Below, one piece after another: positions 10,804-20,748 of a stretch of 38,571 bases of DNA. A program made the translations under genes and the position numbers. How positions within the stretch are numbered: the stretch's first letter is position 1; every line of letters begins with the position of its first letter. The notes under the pieces were generated by a model, which saw nothing but the letters and a program-made list of their open reading frames with translations, searched no databases and had not been told where the DNA came from. Source of the DNA: Chara braunii (Eukaryota > Streptophyta > Charophyceae > Charales > Characeae); NCBI GenBank assembly GCA_003427395.1, contig BFEA01000657.1, forward strand, positions 482,710 to 521,280. The letters run 5' to 3'.

Positions 10804-11512
10804 TGCTGATTTCTGAAGTTCTGCCGATGGAGTGGATGCCTTGCTGAGATTCCAGCATTTTGCTGTGTTTTCCAAGTCTGTCTGTGTGTGCGTGCCTGTC
10901 TGCGTGCTTGTCGGTATGAGTGTGTGTGTGACCCGCAAGGGTACTTGCTTGTTTGGCAGGCCCGTAGGGTCGGTACTTACCTGTGGCCGTGGCATTGAGG
11001 GTTGTAGCAGGGAAAAACACTCGAAGTGGCGAGCTAGCGGCCCCGCGGCCCTTGGGGTGAGGGGGGTACTGGAGGCCGAGCAGAAAAAGACGAAGTTGGC
11101 ATTTTTAGAGTCCAGTAGCGGTAGGGTAGGTCTAGGCCGGTACCTGTCCAACCAGTTTGAGTCTAGAGCCTGTACGGGTAATATCAGGGTCTGCAATGAT
11201 GTTTCCCTCCGAAACGGAGGAGGTACCGGTTGCTTGGAGAGGCCGAGCGACCTAGAAGTCACCGCCCAGGAGGCAAGTAGGCCGCTTTATCAAGAGGCAG
11301 GGCGGAGAGCCAAGCCTCATTCTTCAGTGTGCAAGTTTGGCGACACCCTGCTGGAGCGCTGGCTGGAGTAGCGTTGGGTACCACAGCGCTGGTGGGAGGA
11401 AGAAGCCGGGAGCTTCCACCTTGGCTATGGTGGAGCTCTACCGGTAGGAGGAGGAGGGAGAAGGGGACCAAGGGGGAGAGTGGTGAGGTGCTTACTGGCT
11501 ATGGTAGACACC
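10803..11512. other. Foreign stretch replacing most of RNase H of element 2
   Basis: The RNase H frame of element 2 ends after VLAQQDGK near 11512, and authentic pol resumes near 10803. The sequence between has no similarity to the equivalent segment of element 1 (about 6000-6290). It is GC-rich, with a GT/TG-rich microsatellite near 10880-10932. By chance a frame stays open through part of it on the minus strand. No terminal repeats or target duplication were recognised, so its origin is unknown. Confidence 0.65.
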
Positions 11513-12534
11513 ATCTTCCCGTCCTGCTGAGCCAGCACTGCGCCAATCCCATATTGGCTTGCGTCAGTGGTCACAACGAATGGCCTTTGCGGGTCGGGTA
11601 CCATGAGAACCTCATGGTGTGTGAGAGCATGCTTCAAACGTTTGAATGCTGCCTCACACTCGTCGGTCCAGTCCCATGGTGTGTCAAGTGGAGTTAGATC
11701 AGTCAAGGGAGATGTGATTGTGCTATAATTCTTTACGAAATTGCGGTAATAACCACACATTCCCAAGAATGATCTGACCTCGGTCACAGACTGGGGTCGT
11801 GGCCAGTCACGTATGCTAGCCACCTTAGCATCTTCGGGCCTGATCCCATCCGCGGATACTTCATGACCCAAGTACAAGATTCGTGTGCGACCAAACTCGC
11901 ATTTCTTTCTGTTTATCTTATACTTGTGTTGTCGAAGGAGTGAAAGTACCTTGTCTACATGCTGAGCATGCTCCCTGACAGATCTACTAAAGATAAGTAT
12001 GTCGTCGAGGTACACGACAACAAACTTGTCCAAGTAGTCATGGAAGATCCTATTCATGGCGTGCTGGAATGTACCTGGCGCATTGCAAAGGCCAAAGGGC
12101 ATCACCACAAACTCGTACGGACCGTACCTGGTTTGAAATGCGTTTTTGTGCTGGTCCTCTGGTCTGATGGCAATCTGATGGTAGCCGGATTTTAAGTCTA
12201 TCTTTGTGTAGTACTTATGTCCCTGCACCCTATCCAATAGGTCGTCAATGCGCGGTAGAGGCTCTGCGTTCTTAACGGTGATGGCATTGAGGCCTCTATA
12301 ATCAATGCATATCCTTAGTGTTCCTCCTTTCTTTGGAACAAACAATATTGGTGAGCCAAAGGGGGAAATGCTAGGCCGAATCCAGCCCTTCTTTGTGAGC
12401 TCGTTTAGTTGTCGCCGAAGTTCGTCCAACTCCGCTGGAGCCATCCTATAGATTTTACCCTTAGGTGTTTTACTACCTGGGATAATATTTATGGCATGGG
12501 GGTGTTTTAACGGCCTCCCCTTTTGCAGAGACAT
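11513..12534 (-). pseudogene. Reverse transcriptase and start of RNase H, element 2
   Basis: This is the polymerase that copies element RNA into DNA. The frame is open from 12534, with typical Ty3/gypsy blocks: DELRRQLNELTKKGWIRPS at residues 37-55, [11 protein letters not shown] at 76-86, KIDLKSGYHQIAI at 111-123, VMPFGLCNAPGTFQ at 144-157, and the catalytic YLDD at 175-178. The tether and start of RNase H follow (TTDASQYGIGAVL at 322-334, with the first RNase H Asp). The rest of RNase H is lost to the foreign stretch. The RT domain itself looks intact and could serve as a family reference. The first residues lie in a frame overlapping the protease end, implying a frameshift near 12490-12530. 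Confidence 0.92.
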
Positions 12535-13111
12535 AGACTAAGTACATTCCTTCCACTTGGTTCTGTTTATAATAATTGTAAAAGGTAGATGCGCATAAGC
12601 ACCTATAGGAGTCTATTAACCTACTGGCTTTGTACTTGGCCAGTCTCACGGTTCTCCCACTAGGCAACTCGTGCTTCAACACCTTCTTGTCCCAGTCGAA
12701 CTGGGGCTTGGCAACCTCGAGGTAGTACATGCCCAACAACATGTCAAAGGGCAACTTGTTGCTCACCAGGAATGATATCTTATGGTTTATCTCTCCTCCT
12801 GGGTAGGAGAAGGTGCAGACTACATCTTTAACGTAGTCCTCCACCATCATGCTCTCTTTGTTGGCCAAAGTAGATGCTACCGGTCTACTAAGGCGCTGCA
12901 CCCGGTTCTTTAGGCACAGTCTGTCAACGCAGTCGCCCAGGACTTGCGAGGAGCCAATGTCTACGAAGGCGCCGCACTTGCGACCACCCACATCGACTTC
13001 CACAACGAAGTGCTCCCCTCTAGGACCTCTACTCAGTGCCACCCAGGACTCACGAGGGTCCCTTGCCGACCACTCACCTTGAAGGTCCTCTAAGGCCTCA
13101 GACACATCCAA
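12535..13111 (-). pseudogene. Aspartic protease region, element 2
   Basis: Read from 13111 (MDVSEALEDLQGEWS) with the active-site loop CGAFVDIGSSQVLG, again DIG rather than DSG/DTG. The region equivalent to the second conserved block is LPFDMLLGMYYLEVAKPQFD. The frame continues through YNYYKQNQVEGMYLV, a pre-RT linker also seen in element 1. It ends in a frame overlapping the RT start, so the pol polyprotein is broken near 12490. The link from gag (13247) to 13111 needs another frame change. Confidence 0.75.
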
Positions 13112-13246
13112 CGTACAGAGTGTAGTTGGGTCCGGATGCGTCTGTGGGGTGACTTAAGGAGTCATTAGCTTTGGCCATCTCTTGAAACGGGGAGGGTACA
13201 TCACCCGCTTCATCGAGAGTAGAAGCAGCTATAACTTCTACTGGCC

Positions 13247-14635
13247 CTAAGTGTTTCCCGAGCTGGAGCTCGTAGATGCCCCATATTGAGAAGAAGGAAA
13301 CCCACCCTTAGGAGGGATCTTCTGCGAGACCTTCGGGTTCTTGCATTTGAACTGTGTGTGACCATGCTCACCGCAGTTAATGCAAGCACCATGAGACCAA
13401 CGATCCCGCCACACTTCTTGATCCAGACCTGCTCTAACCCAAGCAGCTATTTTGTTTGGGTTAGCGGCCTGCCCCTGACTCCTTTGTTGACCGCCCTTGC
13501 CGCGGCCAGCTGCCTTAGTCTTAACTACGGCGGCGAGGTTGCTACCCTCAGCACTCTCCTCGCCGTCAAACTCTGAACCCTCCACAAGATCGAAAACATC
13601 ATGGATCTCGGTTTGATTCCCATCGGAATCAACCATCATAAATCGACTACCCTTCTTCTTCCACTCTTGTGGAGATTTTCTTTTTCCCGTCTGTAGAAGT
13701 GGTTTGAACTCCACCCAACGTAGCCTCTAAGTCTAGGGCCTTCTTGCTGAATGACTCAAAAGTGTGATACTCTCTACGAGCCTCGCTGGCTAATAAATTC
13801 CTAATGTCTGTGGGAAGACATCTTAGGAACATGGTCAGCAAGACCTGTGGATTGTACTCTACTCCCGGGACGACGATCAGGCGCTCTACGTCTGTGGTGA
13901 GTTCCTGCACAGACTTGTACTTTCTAGTATCAAGTTTCAAGAGCCCATCAGTGGCAATCTGTGCCTGCTGAGGGTTGTGCCAACGAGCCTCCACTAAGTT
14001 CATAAAGCTTTCTGATGTGAGGGTCTGCGCCCAATCATGCATGTTCTTGCCGAAGCCCTTTGATGCTACCAATCCGTTTAGCCAACGGGCTGCTGAACCC
14101 AGGATGCAACAATAATCACCTCCTCTTCTACCAATGTCCTCTTTGCCCTTACCCACACTGGCACCATTCTCAACCATGTGTCGAGAGCCTCATCCTTCTT
14201 ACCTCCTGAGAAGGTTGCAGGTGGGTTTAGTGAGGTTTTGGGGTACCAAGGATATTGTTGTCCCTGTTGTGAGACAGGTGGCGACTTTGATGTAGCAACA
14301 GTCGCTGGACCAGAAGATGAAGAAGCAACAGTGTGCAATAGAGCTACTATTGATGATACACTTGGTGGTGGCCCTGATTGAGCTGCATAGAGGCCTGTCA
14401 TCGCTGAGAGTGGCAGCAATGGTAAAGCTGCTGGCCGGATCCCTGGCTTATGCAGCGCTTGCAGAATCTGGTCTAGAGTATCCTGCATTGCGTCCATTTT
14501 ACTGTCTATGTACGCATGCATGGATAGGACACTTGCCTTCAGGATCTTTCCTATAGTGTTAAGTGCAGAGTCGTCTAATGCCTCTAGTGCAGCCATGTCT
14601 GCCTCCCTGCCCTCTAATCTAACACATCCACTCAT
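13247..14635 (-). pseudogene. gag: gag of element 2 (two frameshifts)
   Basis: Starts at 14635 (MSGCVRLEGREADMAALEA). The N-terminal segment is helical, followed by a low-complexity Pro/Ser linker and the capsid-like start (LNPPATFSGGKKDEALDTW) to about 14100. The frame shifts there and the capsid continues (AARWLNGLVASKGFGKNMHD, then LRCLPTDIRNLLASEARREY) to about 13710, where a second shift leads to the C-terminal part. That part has a basic linker (KTKAAGRGKGGQQRS) and a CCHC zinc knuckle, CINCGEHGHTQFKC, near 13375-13334, for RNA binding. A total of about 460 codons would be typical for this class. Without the two shifts it would be whole. Confidence 0.88.
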
Positions 14636-15892
14636 AGGTTAGGCAGACGCTGTCTGCACTCCTCGCTGGAATCTACCGCAGCATGCGTCTGACCGGATTT
14701 AAAAATAAACAAATAAATGAATGTCTGGTGAGTTACCTAGCCTACTAGTCAAGTGGCATGAACAACATCTACACAAACTGTACACATTGTCTAACTCTTA
14801 TTCTGATTAGTCTGCACAAAAGATTTGAGAAGAACTGACTATGGTAGATTACAGTCCTAGTTTGTCTGTTAGGTGTCAGCAGTCGGTCAACCAACTAATC
14901 AAAAATAAAACTTAGACAAGTGTGAACAGATGTATGCACAATGGATATGTCAGTGATGTGCAGTCGAGTTCACAATTGGAATCCCCTTCCCCTGTATCCA
15001 ACGTACCTGTGAGCATCATCAAGCTGCGGTGTCTAAGGTGTGCAACCACGGCCCACCCCTGTGCCCAAGAAGTATGCTTATGACTAGCCTGCCCCTTTGT
15101 TTACCCTCGCGTGCAACGAGCCTTACGTCTGACTAATGTGGCTGATCAGGAGGGATTTAAGGAGAGCCCCCATCTCCTCAGGAATTATTTAATGTCGCAA
15201 ACATGACGACTATCACAGCCAGTGGACAGTTCATACCCCAACCAGAAATGTTTATAGACGGTCTGGGAGCGTCTCAATAGGACTGGTCAGTCCGCACACC
15301 CCTTCTATCAGCGCAGCAAAGAGCCTCAATGGACAAAGCAGCATGACCTGCGTGTACTGATACCCATGGGTTGGCATGGTGACCGTGACCCGTGCTTCGA
15401 CCAGGGCCCTTCAGAGGCACTGCCCTCTCCTGCCAGATGCGCCACCGGGAAGAATGTCGTCTCTCAAGATAGAGCGCACACGACTCCTCACCAAAGAGAC
15501 GACACTCAAGTTGGACTCACTTCCTCACGGTAAGAAGAGATTGAGAGGGTAGATAAGGAATGGGAACAACGTACCTGGATATAGCTGCCCCCAACCACAG
15601 ATTTCTCACCAATTGGGCTGATGTGCATTTCGATGACCGGTCAATAGCCTTGGTACCACCCACAACGCAATGAAGTGCCACCTCAGCCAAAATGCCACAT
15701 CAGTATACTCTCATCATCATACATACACCCGCTGTCGCCGCAACTCCCACGCTGTGGCCACAGCCTTCCAGCGGCCGGCCTCTCTACCTAGGCCCCGCTA
15801 TTCAACCAGCGCAAAGTATCCTCACTGCACATGAAGCATCGTCAGCACACCAAGTCACAATGTCGCCGGTGCCAGGTAAGCGGCGACCACAA
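14636..15892 (-). other. Untranslated leader of element 2
   Basis: This lies between PBS and gag on the minus strand. It has no significant ORF. Bases 15500-15690 match the leader of element 1 in reverse complement. No tRNA or structured RNA was recognised. Confidence 0.55.
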
Positions 15893-15907
15893 CCAGCTCC
15901 GATACCA
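15893..15907 (-). promoter_or_regulatory. Primer-binding site of element 2
   Basis: On the minus strand it reads TGGTATCGGAGCTGG, identical to the PBS of element 1. About 14 bases separate it from the LTR edge inferred from homology, so the LTR may extend slightly further than given. Confidence 0.75.
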
Positions 15908-15921
15908 CAACCATAGGCCAC

Positions 15922-16915
15922 ACCGAGAAAACCATCCATAAAGAGCAATACAATGAAGTATTGAGCCAATGTCCAAGCCCGTAGGCCACACCAACACAAT
16001 ATCCATAGTCGCTCTCTCTGTCTGGCGCACAACGCCCAGCCTACTCTACCACACTACCCTACTCTACAGCTGGTTCACACAACAGGATCACTTCGGCTCA
16101 CGAAGACCAATGTACATGATTGTCAACACCATCGGGCGACCTCTCTTCATGTACCAGGTACGTATCTCGTCACCCTCAATCAGACCTTGATTACCCCACA
16201 CAGCGCCGCCACTCCCTGAAGACCACCCGATCATCCGCTGTACCCCCTGGCGCCTAGTAGCCCGACTATGGCCGCCTGCGCCCCGCTGCCTTGCAGCGCC
16301 CCTCTCACCACTCTGCGCTCCGTCAGCGCCCCTTGCATTCGCGCAGCATCCAAGCAGAAGCGCAGCAGCACTTTCGCATTGACAGCGCTGGCCAGTGTGT
16401 CTGGCCGGGGCTGCCTCACTTCCTTTATGGAAGTGTCAGCCTCTTGGATGCTGCGTGTGGCCTGGCTGAAAGCTTCCAGAAGCTTTCGGTTGGGCCCCAG
16501 ACCATGTGCCCAGGCCCGAGACTTACAGTTGATGGCCCGGGCCCTTTTCAGTTGAGCACGGCCTGGCTGTTGGCTGTATCTGTGCAGGGGCCCCGGATAG
16601 ATGCGTCGGAAGTACTGCTTTTCCCAAAGGCTGACGGCCTGCTTCTCAACGTATCGGCCCTGCTTTGTGTGTATATGCCCAGCTGCAACTTTCGTGGCCT
16701 GGGACAACTGTACGACGCAGCTTAGTGAGGCTCGCGCGTTCACTCAACCAACTGACGCGCTGCCGAGCCTGAATACCCACATATGGAAATGTTGAATTTG
16801 GCCTGTGACGAATATTCAGGCCCGCCTTCACTTATGGCGGACACTTGGCCTGCTGGGGCCTTAGCCCAGAACAATGTGATGTCTGATAGGGCCACTTGAG
16901 CGCTCGTTCCTCACA
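15922..16915 (-). repeat. 5' LTR of element 2
   Basis: Plus-strand homology with 8360-9306 begins at CCGAGAAAACCATCC and ends with CA at 16914-16915. On minus it begins TGTGAGGAACGAGC. It carries about 46 extra bases near 16085-16130 compared with the other LTR. Confidence 0.82.
16231..16743 (-). other. 170-codon ORF inside LTR, copy 2
   Basis: This is the partner of the frame at 9133-8621, with the same length and the same GTG start context. The C-terminus GLLGARGYSG is identical. It is listed because both LTRs kept the frame despite roughly 9% base divergence. No known domain. Confidence 0.3.
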
Positions 16916-16932
16916 TCAGGGTTACCTGACCA

Positions 16933-16968
16933 AACGTTCGGGGGCCCCCGGGCTGGCCCCCGAACGTT
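16933..16968. repeat. Perfect 14-bp inverted repeat (hairpin)
   Basis: AACGTTCGGGGGCC at 16933-16946 is the exact reverse complement of 16955-16968, with an eight-base loop CCCGGGCT. It is followed by repeats of GTTCGGGC (16965-16990). A related ACGTTCGGGCGTTCG occurs near 17642. A transcript or single strand could fold here. Confidence 0.85.
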
Positions 16969-17038
16969 CGGGCGTTCGGGCGTTCAGGTTCCCGTTCGGG
17001 GGCCGAACACCTCCAGGTTCAGCCGACGCCAAAAACAA

Positions 17039-17405
17039 TTCGGGGCCTAAAAATGATTTATTTTTTTTCTGATTTTTTTTTTTGTGAGTTCTCTATTATG
17101 TAACCTACACGCCTATAAATTTTGAAGCCATTCTGCTAAGGCAAAAAAACATTAAAAATCGTCAAAGATGGGGGTGTCAAAACGTGCTCGCCCACTCACT
17201 ATTTTGTTTTGTTTTCACTTTTTGTTTTCACTTTATTTCGGGGCCTAAAAAAAATTATTATTTTTTGAAAACATTTTAACGAGTTATTGATTATGTAAAC
17301 TACATATCTGTAAATTTTCAGGGCATTTGTCAATGCCAAAAAATAATTAAAACTCGGCAAAGATGGCTGTGTCGAAAAGGTGCTGGCACACTCACTCATT
17401 TTAAT
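17039..17405. repeat. Diverged 198-base tandem repeat, AT-rich
   Basis: Two units begin TTCGGGGCCTAAAAA at 17039 and 17237. Both contain TTATGTAA-CTACA, a CTGTAAATTTT-like segment, a GGCAAAGATGG-like segment and end near CACTCACT. They are diverged and non-coding. Confidence 0.75.
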
Positions 17406-17835
17406 TCTCTTTTTATTTTTTCTTATTTTTATCATAGTGTTTATTTTCTGTATTTGATTTTTAATTCAAATTTGGTAAAGCATTTGGATGTAGTGCCCAG
17501 GCAAATGTTGTTTAGTTTATTTTTGTCCATAACATTTATTTTTTTTTCGGAAGTTTTTGAAAACGTTTTTTTTCTTTTTTTTTTTTTTTTTTTGGTCCGC
17601 ATTTGGTCCGAACGGCTGAACGCCTTCCGAAGGGGTCCTGTACGTTCGGGCGTTCGATGCATGACATAGGCAAAAGTTGTTCACTTCAGTTTTATGCATA
17701 ACATAGTTTTTTTGGGCAGTTTATGGAGGTTTTTTTTTTTTTTTTTTGCTGGGACCCTCTCTGGTCCTTGCTCGGGCTGGCCACCTGGGACCAGGGCGGC
17801 CAGGCTGGTAGTGTAGGTCAGAAGTTATTTTTTTT
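17406..17835. repeat. Poly-T/GC-rich dispersed repeat, copies 2 and 3
   Basis: Two copies of the AT-rich motif (CAAATTTGGTAAAGCATTTGGATG near 17467; GGCAAAAGTTGTTCAC then GCATAACATAG near 17670-17706) are each followed by poly-T and a GC-rich segment, the second including GCTGGGACCCTCTCTGGTCCTTGC. They match 7915-8225 and 28690-28965 in order. No gene. Confidence 0.6.
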
Positions 17836-18057
17836 TTTGGAATTCATTTTCTTTTTCTTCATTTGAAAATTCCTGAAAATTTCGTTCTCTCTCTCAAACC
17901 TTTTTCAAATTTTCTTGAAAAATCCACTCTCGAATTAAATTTTGAATAAATTTAATTTTGAAATAATTTATTCAAAATTAATTCTTCTTTTGCGAATGCT
18001 ATTTGGAACACTTCCAACCTCTCCACCTATACCCAGATCACTTTCGCACCACACGCC
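17836..18057 (+). other. AT-rich leader before element 3 gag
   Basis: A CT-rich and then AT-rich stretch with near-palindromic TTAAATTTTGAATAAATTTAATTTTG around 17935. It probably is the leader or LTR remnant of element 3. No PBS was recognised. Confidence 0.35.
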
Positions 18058-19110
18058 ATGTACCCCGCTCTTCCACTAATTCCACCAGACGAGCTCATTC
18101 CCACCAACCCCGCCGACTTTTTCACCCGGATCAACTCTTCCTCCCCTACCCTTGAGTTCAACGCCCTCGCTGCTACTGCCACCAAAGGCGGCAATATCCC
18201 TCCATCATACCGCGCCAACGAGATCCCCCACCTTCTCTGGCCAACCCCATGAGGACGTCCTGCTCTTTCTCACCAAACTTCAGCAAGCCTTTTCCCTCCA
18301 CAACGTCCAGTCGTCCACTGGCTCCCCATCGCCGATACCAAACTACTGGATGGCACCGCTCGATGGTGGTACACAAAAATGACTAACCGCCAGCATGTTG
18401 GTCTTCCACCTCACTCCTTCCTCGAGTGGACCACCCTAATCACCTCCACCTTCCGCCCATAGAGGACAGTTGATGACTACCTCGACCAATTCTGTCGAAG
18501 ACAGTTGGCAACTGACTCGGCCAATTATGTCGGCTCAAAACGGATCGACCGACCGCTTTGTTCAATACGTTTGCTCTCTTCGCCAGCACATCCAGATCGA
18601 CGTCGTTAGTGACCCATCTCTTGTGTCGAGCGGCTATGCCACAAGGACCTAGCGGCATACCTTGTCCGTGAGCCACCCATGACCCTTGCCGACTTCCTCA
18701 CTCGTGCCCTCCAAATCGATCACATCTTCTCCCCCTACAAAACCGCACTTACATCGGCCCCTCCCCGCCCTCACTTCTTCCACAACATCGCCTCCGAGGA
18801 CAGCCCCCCACCACCTCCTCGGACGAGTTCACCGCCCCCGACCCCGACACCCTCTCCGATCCACTAGACACCACATCGCTCTTCTTCGACAAACTCTCTG
18901 CCATCCACCTCATGCAGATGGAAAGGGAAGAACGCACCAGCGGTCCTCCCACAACCACCCACCGAACCAGCCTCGAAAAGCTCACGCCGAACGAGCGAAC
19001 CTACCTTCAGGAGAAAGGTGGTTGTTTTAGATGTCGACGATTACGCCATCAACAAACAAGCTGTCCAAATACCGCAGTGTTCACAAGTTAGGCACCCAAG
19101 TCCGCGGCCC
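18058..19110 (+). pseudogene. gag: gag of element 3 (several breaks)
   Basis: Begins with ATG at 18058 (MYPALPLIPPDELIP). The frame changes near 18240 to a capsid segment with FSGQPHEDVLLFLTKLQQAF, typical of chromovirus Gag. Later pieces include FLEWTTLITSTFRP near 18420-18460, DDYLDQFCRRQLATDSANYV near 18475-18530, and MTLADFLTRALQIDHIF at 18679. A final frame has LTPNERTYLQEKGG followed by a zinc-knuckle-like CFRCRRLRHHQQTSC near 19029-19075, with spacing slightly longer than CX2CX4HX4C. At least four frameshifts or stops are present, so it is not functional. Confidence 0.78.
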
Positions 19111-19273
19111 CCCAACCCGCCACTCCCAGTCCCTCCTCCACTTGAACATTGTCCCCATGATCACCACACCTCGGCATTGACGACTATTCTGTTGGCCATC
19201 CCACTGGTGATGACCTTTATTCCACTGATGGCCCAGGTGGCATCGACAATTAGTCTCCCCGCCCCCTTCCCCG

Positions 19274-19825
19274 GTGACGCACTTCCCACCGGACGACCCT
19301 CGGGCATCACCTTACGCCACTCCCACTAGTACATGTTCCTCTACCCTTCTCCCGAATCCATCCTTCGTCAGCTTCTCTGAGGTTGTTGAGGAACAAGCCC
19401 GACACGATCGGCTTGTCAGATTAGGCACCGAACATCGCCGCCTAAACGCCATCATCTCCACCGCCTACTCATCCCGCTTCCACCTCAAGTTTATAGCCGC
19501 CACCCTTTGTGCGTCTACAACCAAATTGTGGAACCTCCTTGACATTGAAGCTACCGGTAACTTTATCACTGAGGCGTGTGTTCGAAAAGCCAGTCTCACC
19601 TCTACCAGTTACGACTCCCCGATTACCATTTGTGTAGGGGACAAAGACACCGCTGTCGTAGTAGACTGCACGGTTATCGAGACCACCATGACTGCCAGAA
19701 CCCTCTGCAGTCAGGCCGCATTCGATGTCATGCACTTGATGTGCGACATCGTTTTGGGAACACCTTGGCTGGACCACTTCATGCCATACGCGTTCTACCC
19801 CAACTGGATTCCAACCTCGGACTGA
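19274..19825 (+). pseudogene. Protease region of element 3
   Basis: An open frame with the retropepsin-like block LLDIEATGNFITEACVRK near residues 92-109; chromovirus proteases normally read DSGATGNFI here, so Ser-Gly is replaced by Ile-Glu and the active site is probably dead. The second block, CDIVLGTPWLDHF, is the usual ILGxPWL motif. Homology runs to about 19820, where the frame meets integrase sequence (DGQTEKINGTLQR in another frame). This marks the edge of the internal deletion. Confidence 0.78.
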
Positions 19826-20748
19826 TGGACAAACCGAGAAGATCAACGGTACTCTCCAAAGAATCCCGTGGAAGTATTGTCATCCACAGCAACACGATTG
19901 GGATCAGTTGCTCACAGCCTTCGAGATCACGTATAACAACGTTGTTTGTCCTTCCACTGGCATGTCCTCGTTCTTCCTCGATCTTGGCTACCATCCTAGC
20001 TTGCCCTTCGACTTCTTGCTTCTTTCACAACTCAACCAATGGGTAGCAACAATGAACAGACTCCTGAGAGAAGCCACCGAAGCCCTTGAACGAACGCAAG
20101 AACAACAAACACAGACATGATGTGTCATTCAAAGTAGGGGACGAAGTCTGGCTCTCGGCCAGACGCTTTGAACCCGAATACGGCTTGTCCAAGAAACTCT
20201 CGAATAAGTGGCTCGGACCCTTCCCCATCATTGAACAAACCTCCCACGTCAATTACAAGCTCCAACTCCCTCTTGACATGAGTTTTGTCCACCCTGTCTT
20301 CCACGTAGAACACCTAAAAGAATACCATGAATCCCCACCCCAGTTCGCTGACCGCCCATATCCTAGACCTCCACCAATCATGTTATCCATAGGCCCTGAA
20401 TTTGTCGTCGAAGCCATCACAGGACGAAGAACTACTCAGGTATCTGACCACCCTGAACCAATCACAAAATACGAAGTTAAATGGACAGGATACATTGACG
20501 AAGAATTTGCTGACCGCCTATATCCTAGACCTCCACCAATCATGTTATCCATAGGCCCTAAATTTGTCGTCGAAGCCATCATAGGACGAAGAACTACTCA
20601 GGTATCTAACCACCCTGAACCAATCATAGAATACGAAGTTAAATGGACAGGATACACTAATGAAGAATCCACATGGGAACCTCTTGCTAACCTCAAGAAT
20701 GCCATGAAACTTGTTCGCGCTTATGATCGCACCCATCCTATATCCTAG
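19826..20748 (+). pseudogene. Integrase C-terminus with duplicated chromodomain, element 3
   Basis: It starts at the catalytic-Glu block (DGQTEKINGTLQR near 19823) and continues through DQLLTAFEITYNNVV. The frame shifts near 20110, after which 20086-20748 is open. That frame has KVGDEVWLSARRF, WLGPFPIIEQ (a GPF-type C-terminal domain) and FHVEHLKEY, then two tandem chromodomain segments with EYEVKWTGY-type cores (KYEVKWTGYIDEE, then EYEVKWTGYTNEESTWEP). Only the second has the full C-terminal helix. The first Asp residues and the core of integrase are deleted. A chromodomain binds methylated histone tails in known members. Confidence 0.88.
20344..20667 (+). repeat. 162-bp in-frame tandem duplication of chromodomain
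   Basis: Units start at 20344 and 20506 (FADRPYPRPPP and FADRLYPRPPP). Each is 54 codons. They differ at a handful of bases. The duplication leaves the frame open. Confidence 0.93.

Larger units (their letters stand above)
8360..16915 (-). mobile_element. Element 2: Ty3/gypsy chromodomain retrotransposon, near complete
   Basis: Direct repeats at 8360-9306 and 15922-16915 flank a minus-strand gag, protease, RT/RNase H, integrase and chromodomain. A PBS lies just inside the right LTR and a purine-rich tract just inside the left one, as expected for minus-strand polarity. By eye the LTRs differ at 11 of 120 aligned bases (8641-8760 against 16251-16370), so the insertion is old. Gag has two frameshifts, RNase H is replaced by foreign DNA, and integrase has a stop and a deletion. 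I could not find a target-site duplication. Confidence 0.88.
18058..20748 (+). mobile_element. Element 3: Ty3/gypsy chromovirus with internal deletion
   Basis: The plus-strand order is gag, zinc knuckle, protease, then directly the catalytic-Glu end of integrase and a chromodomain. RT, RNase H and most of integrase are missing. Its proteins differ from elements 1, 2 and 4, so it is another chromovirus lineage. No LTRs were identified on either side. Non-autonomous. Confidence 0.85.

Noticed and set aside
9345-12534. Element 2 as an active autonomous retrotransposon
   Set aside because: RT is intact, but RNase H is replaced, integrase lacks the segment between second Asp and Glu, and gag has two frameshifts.
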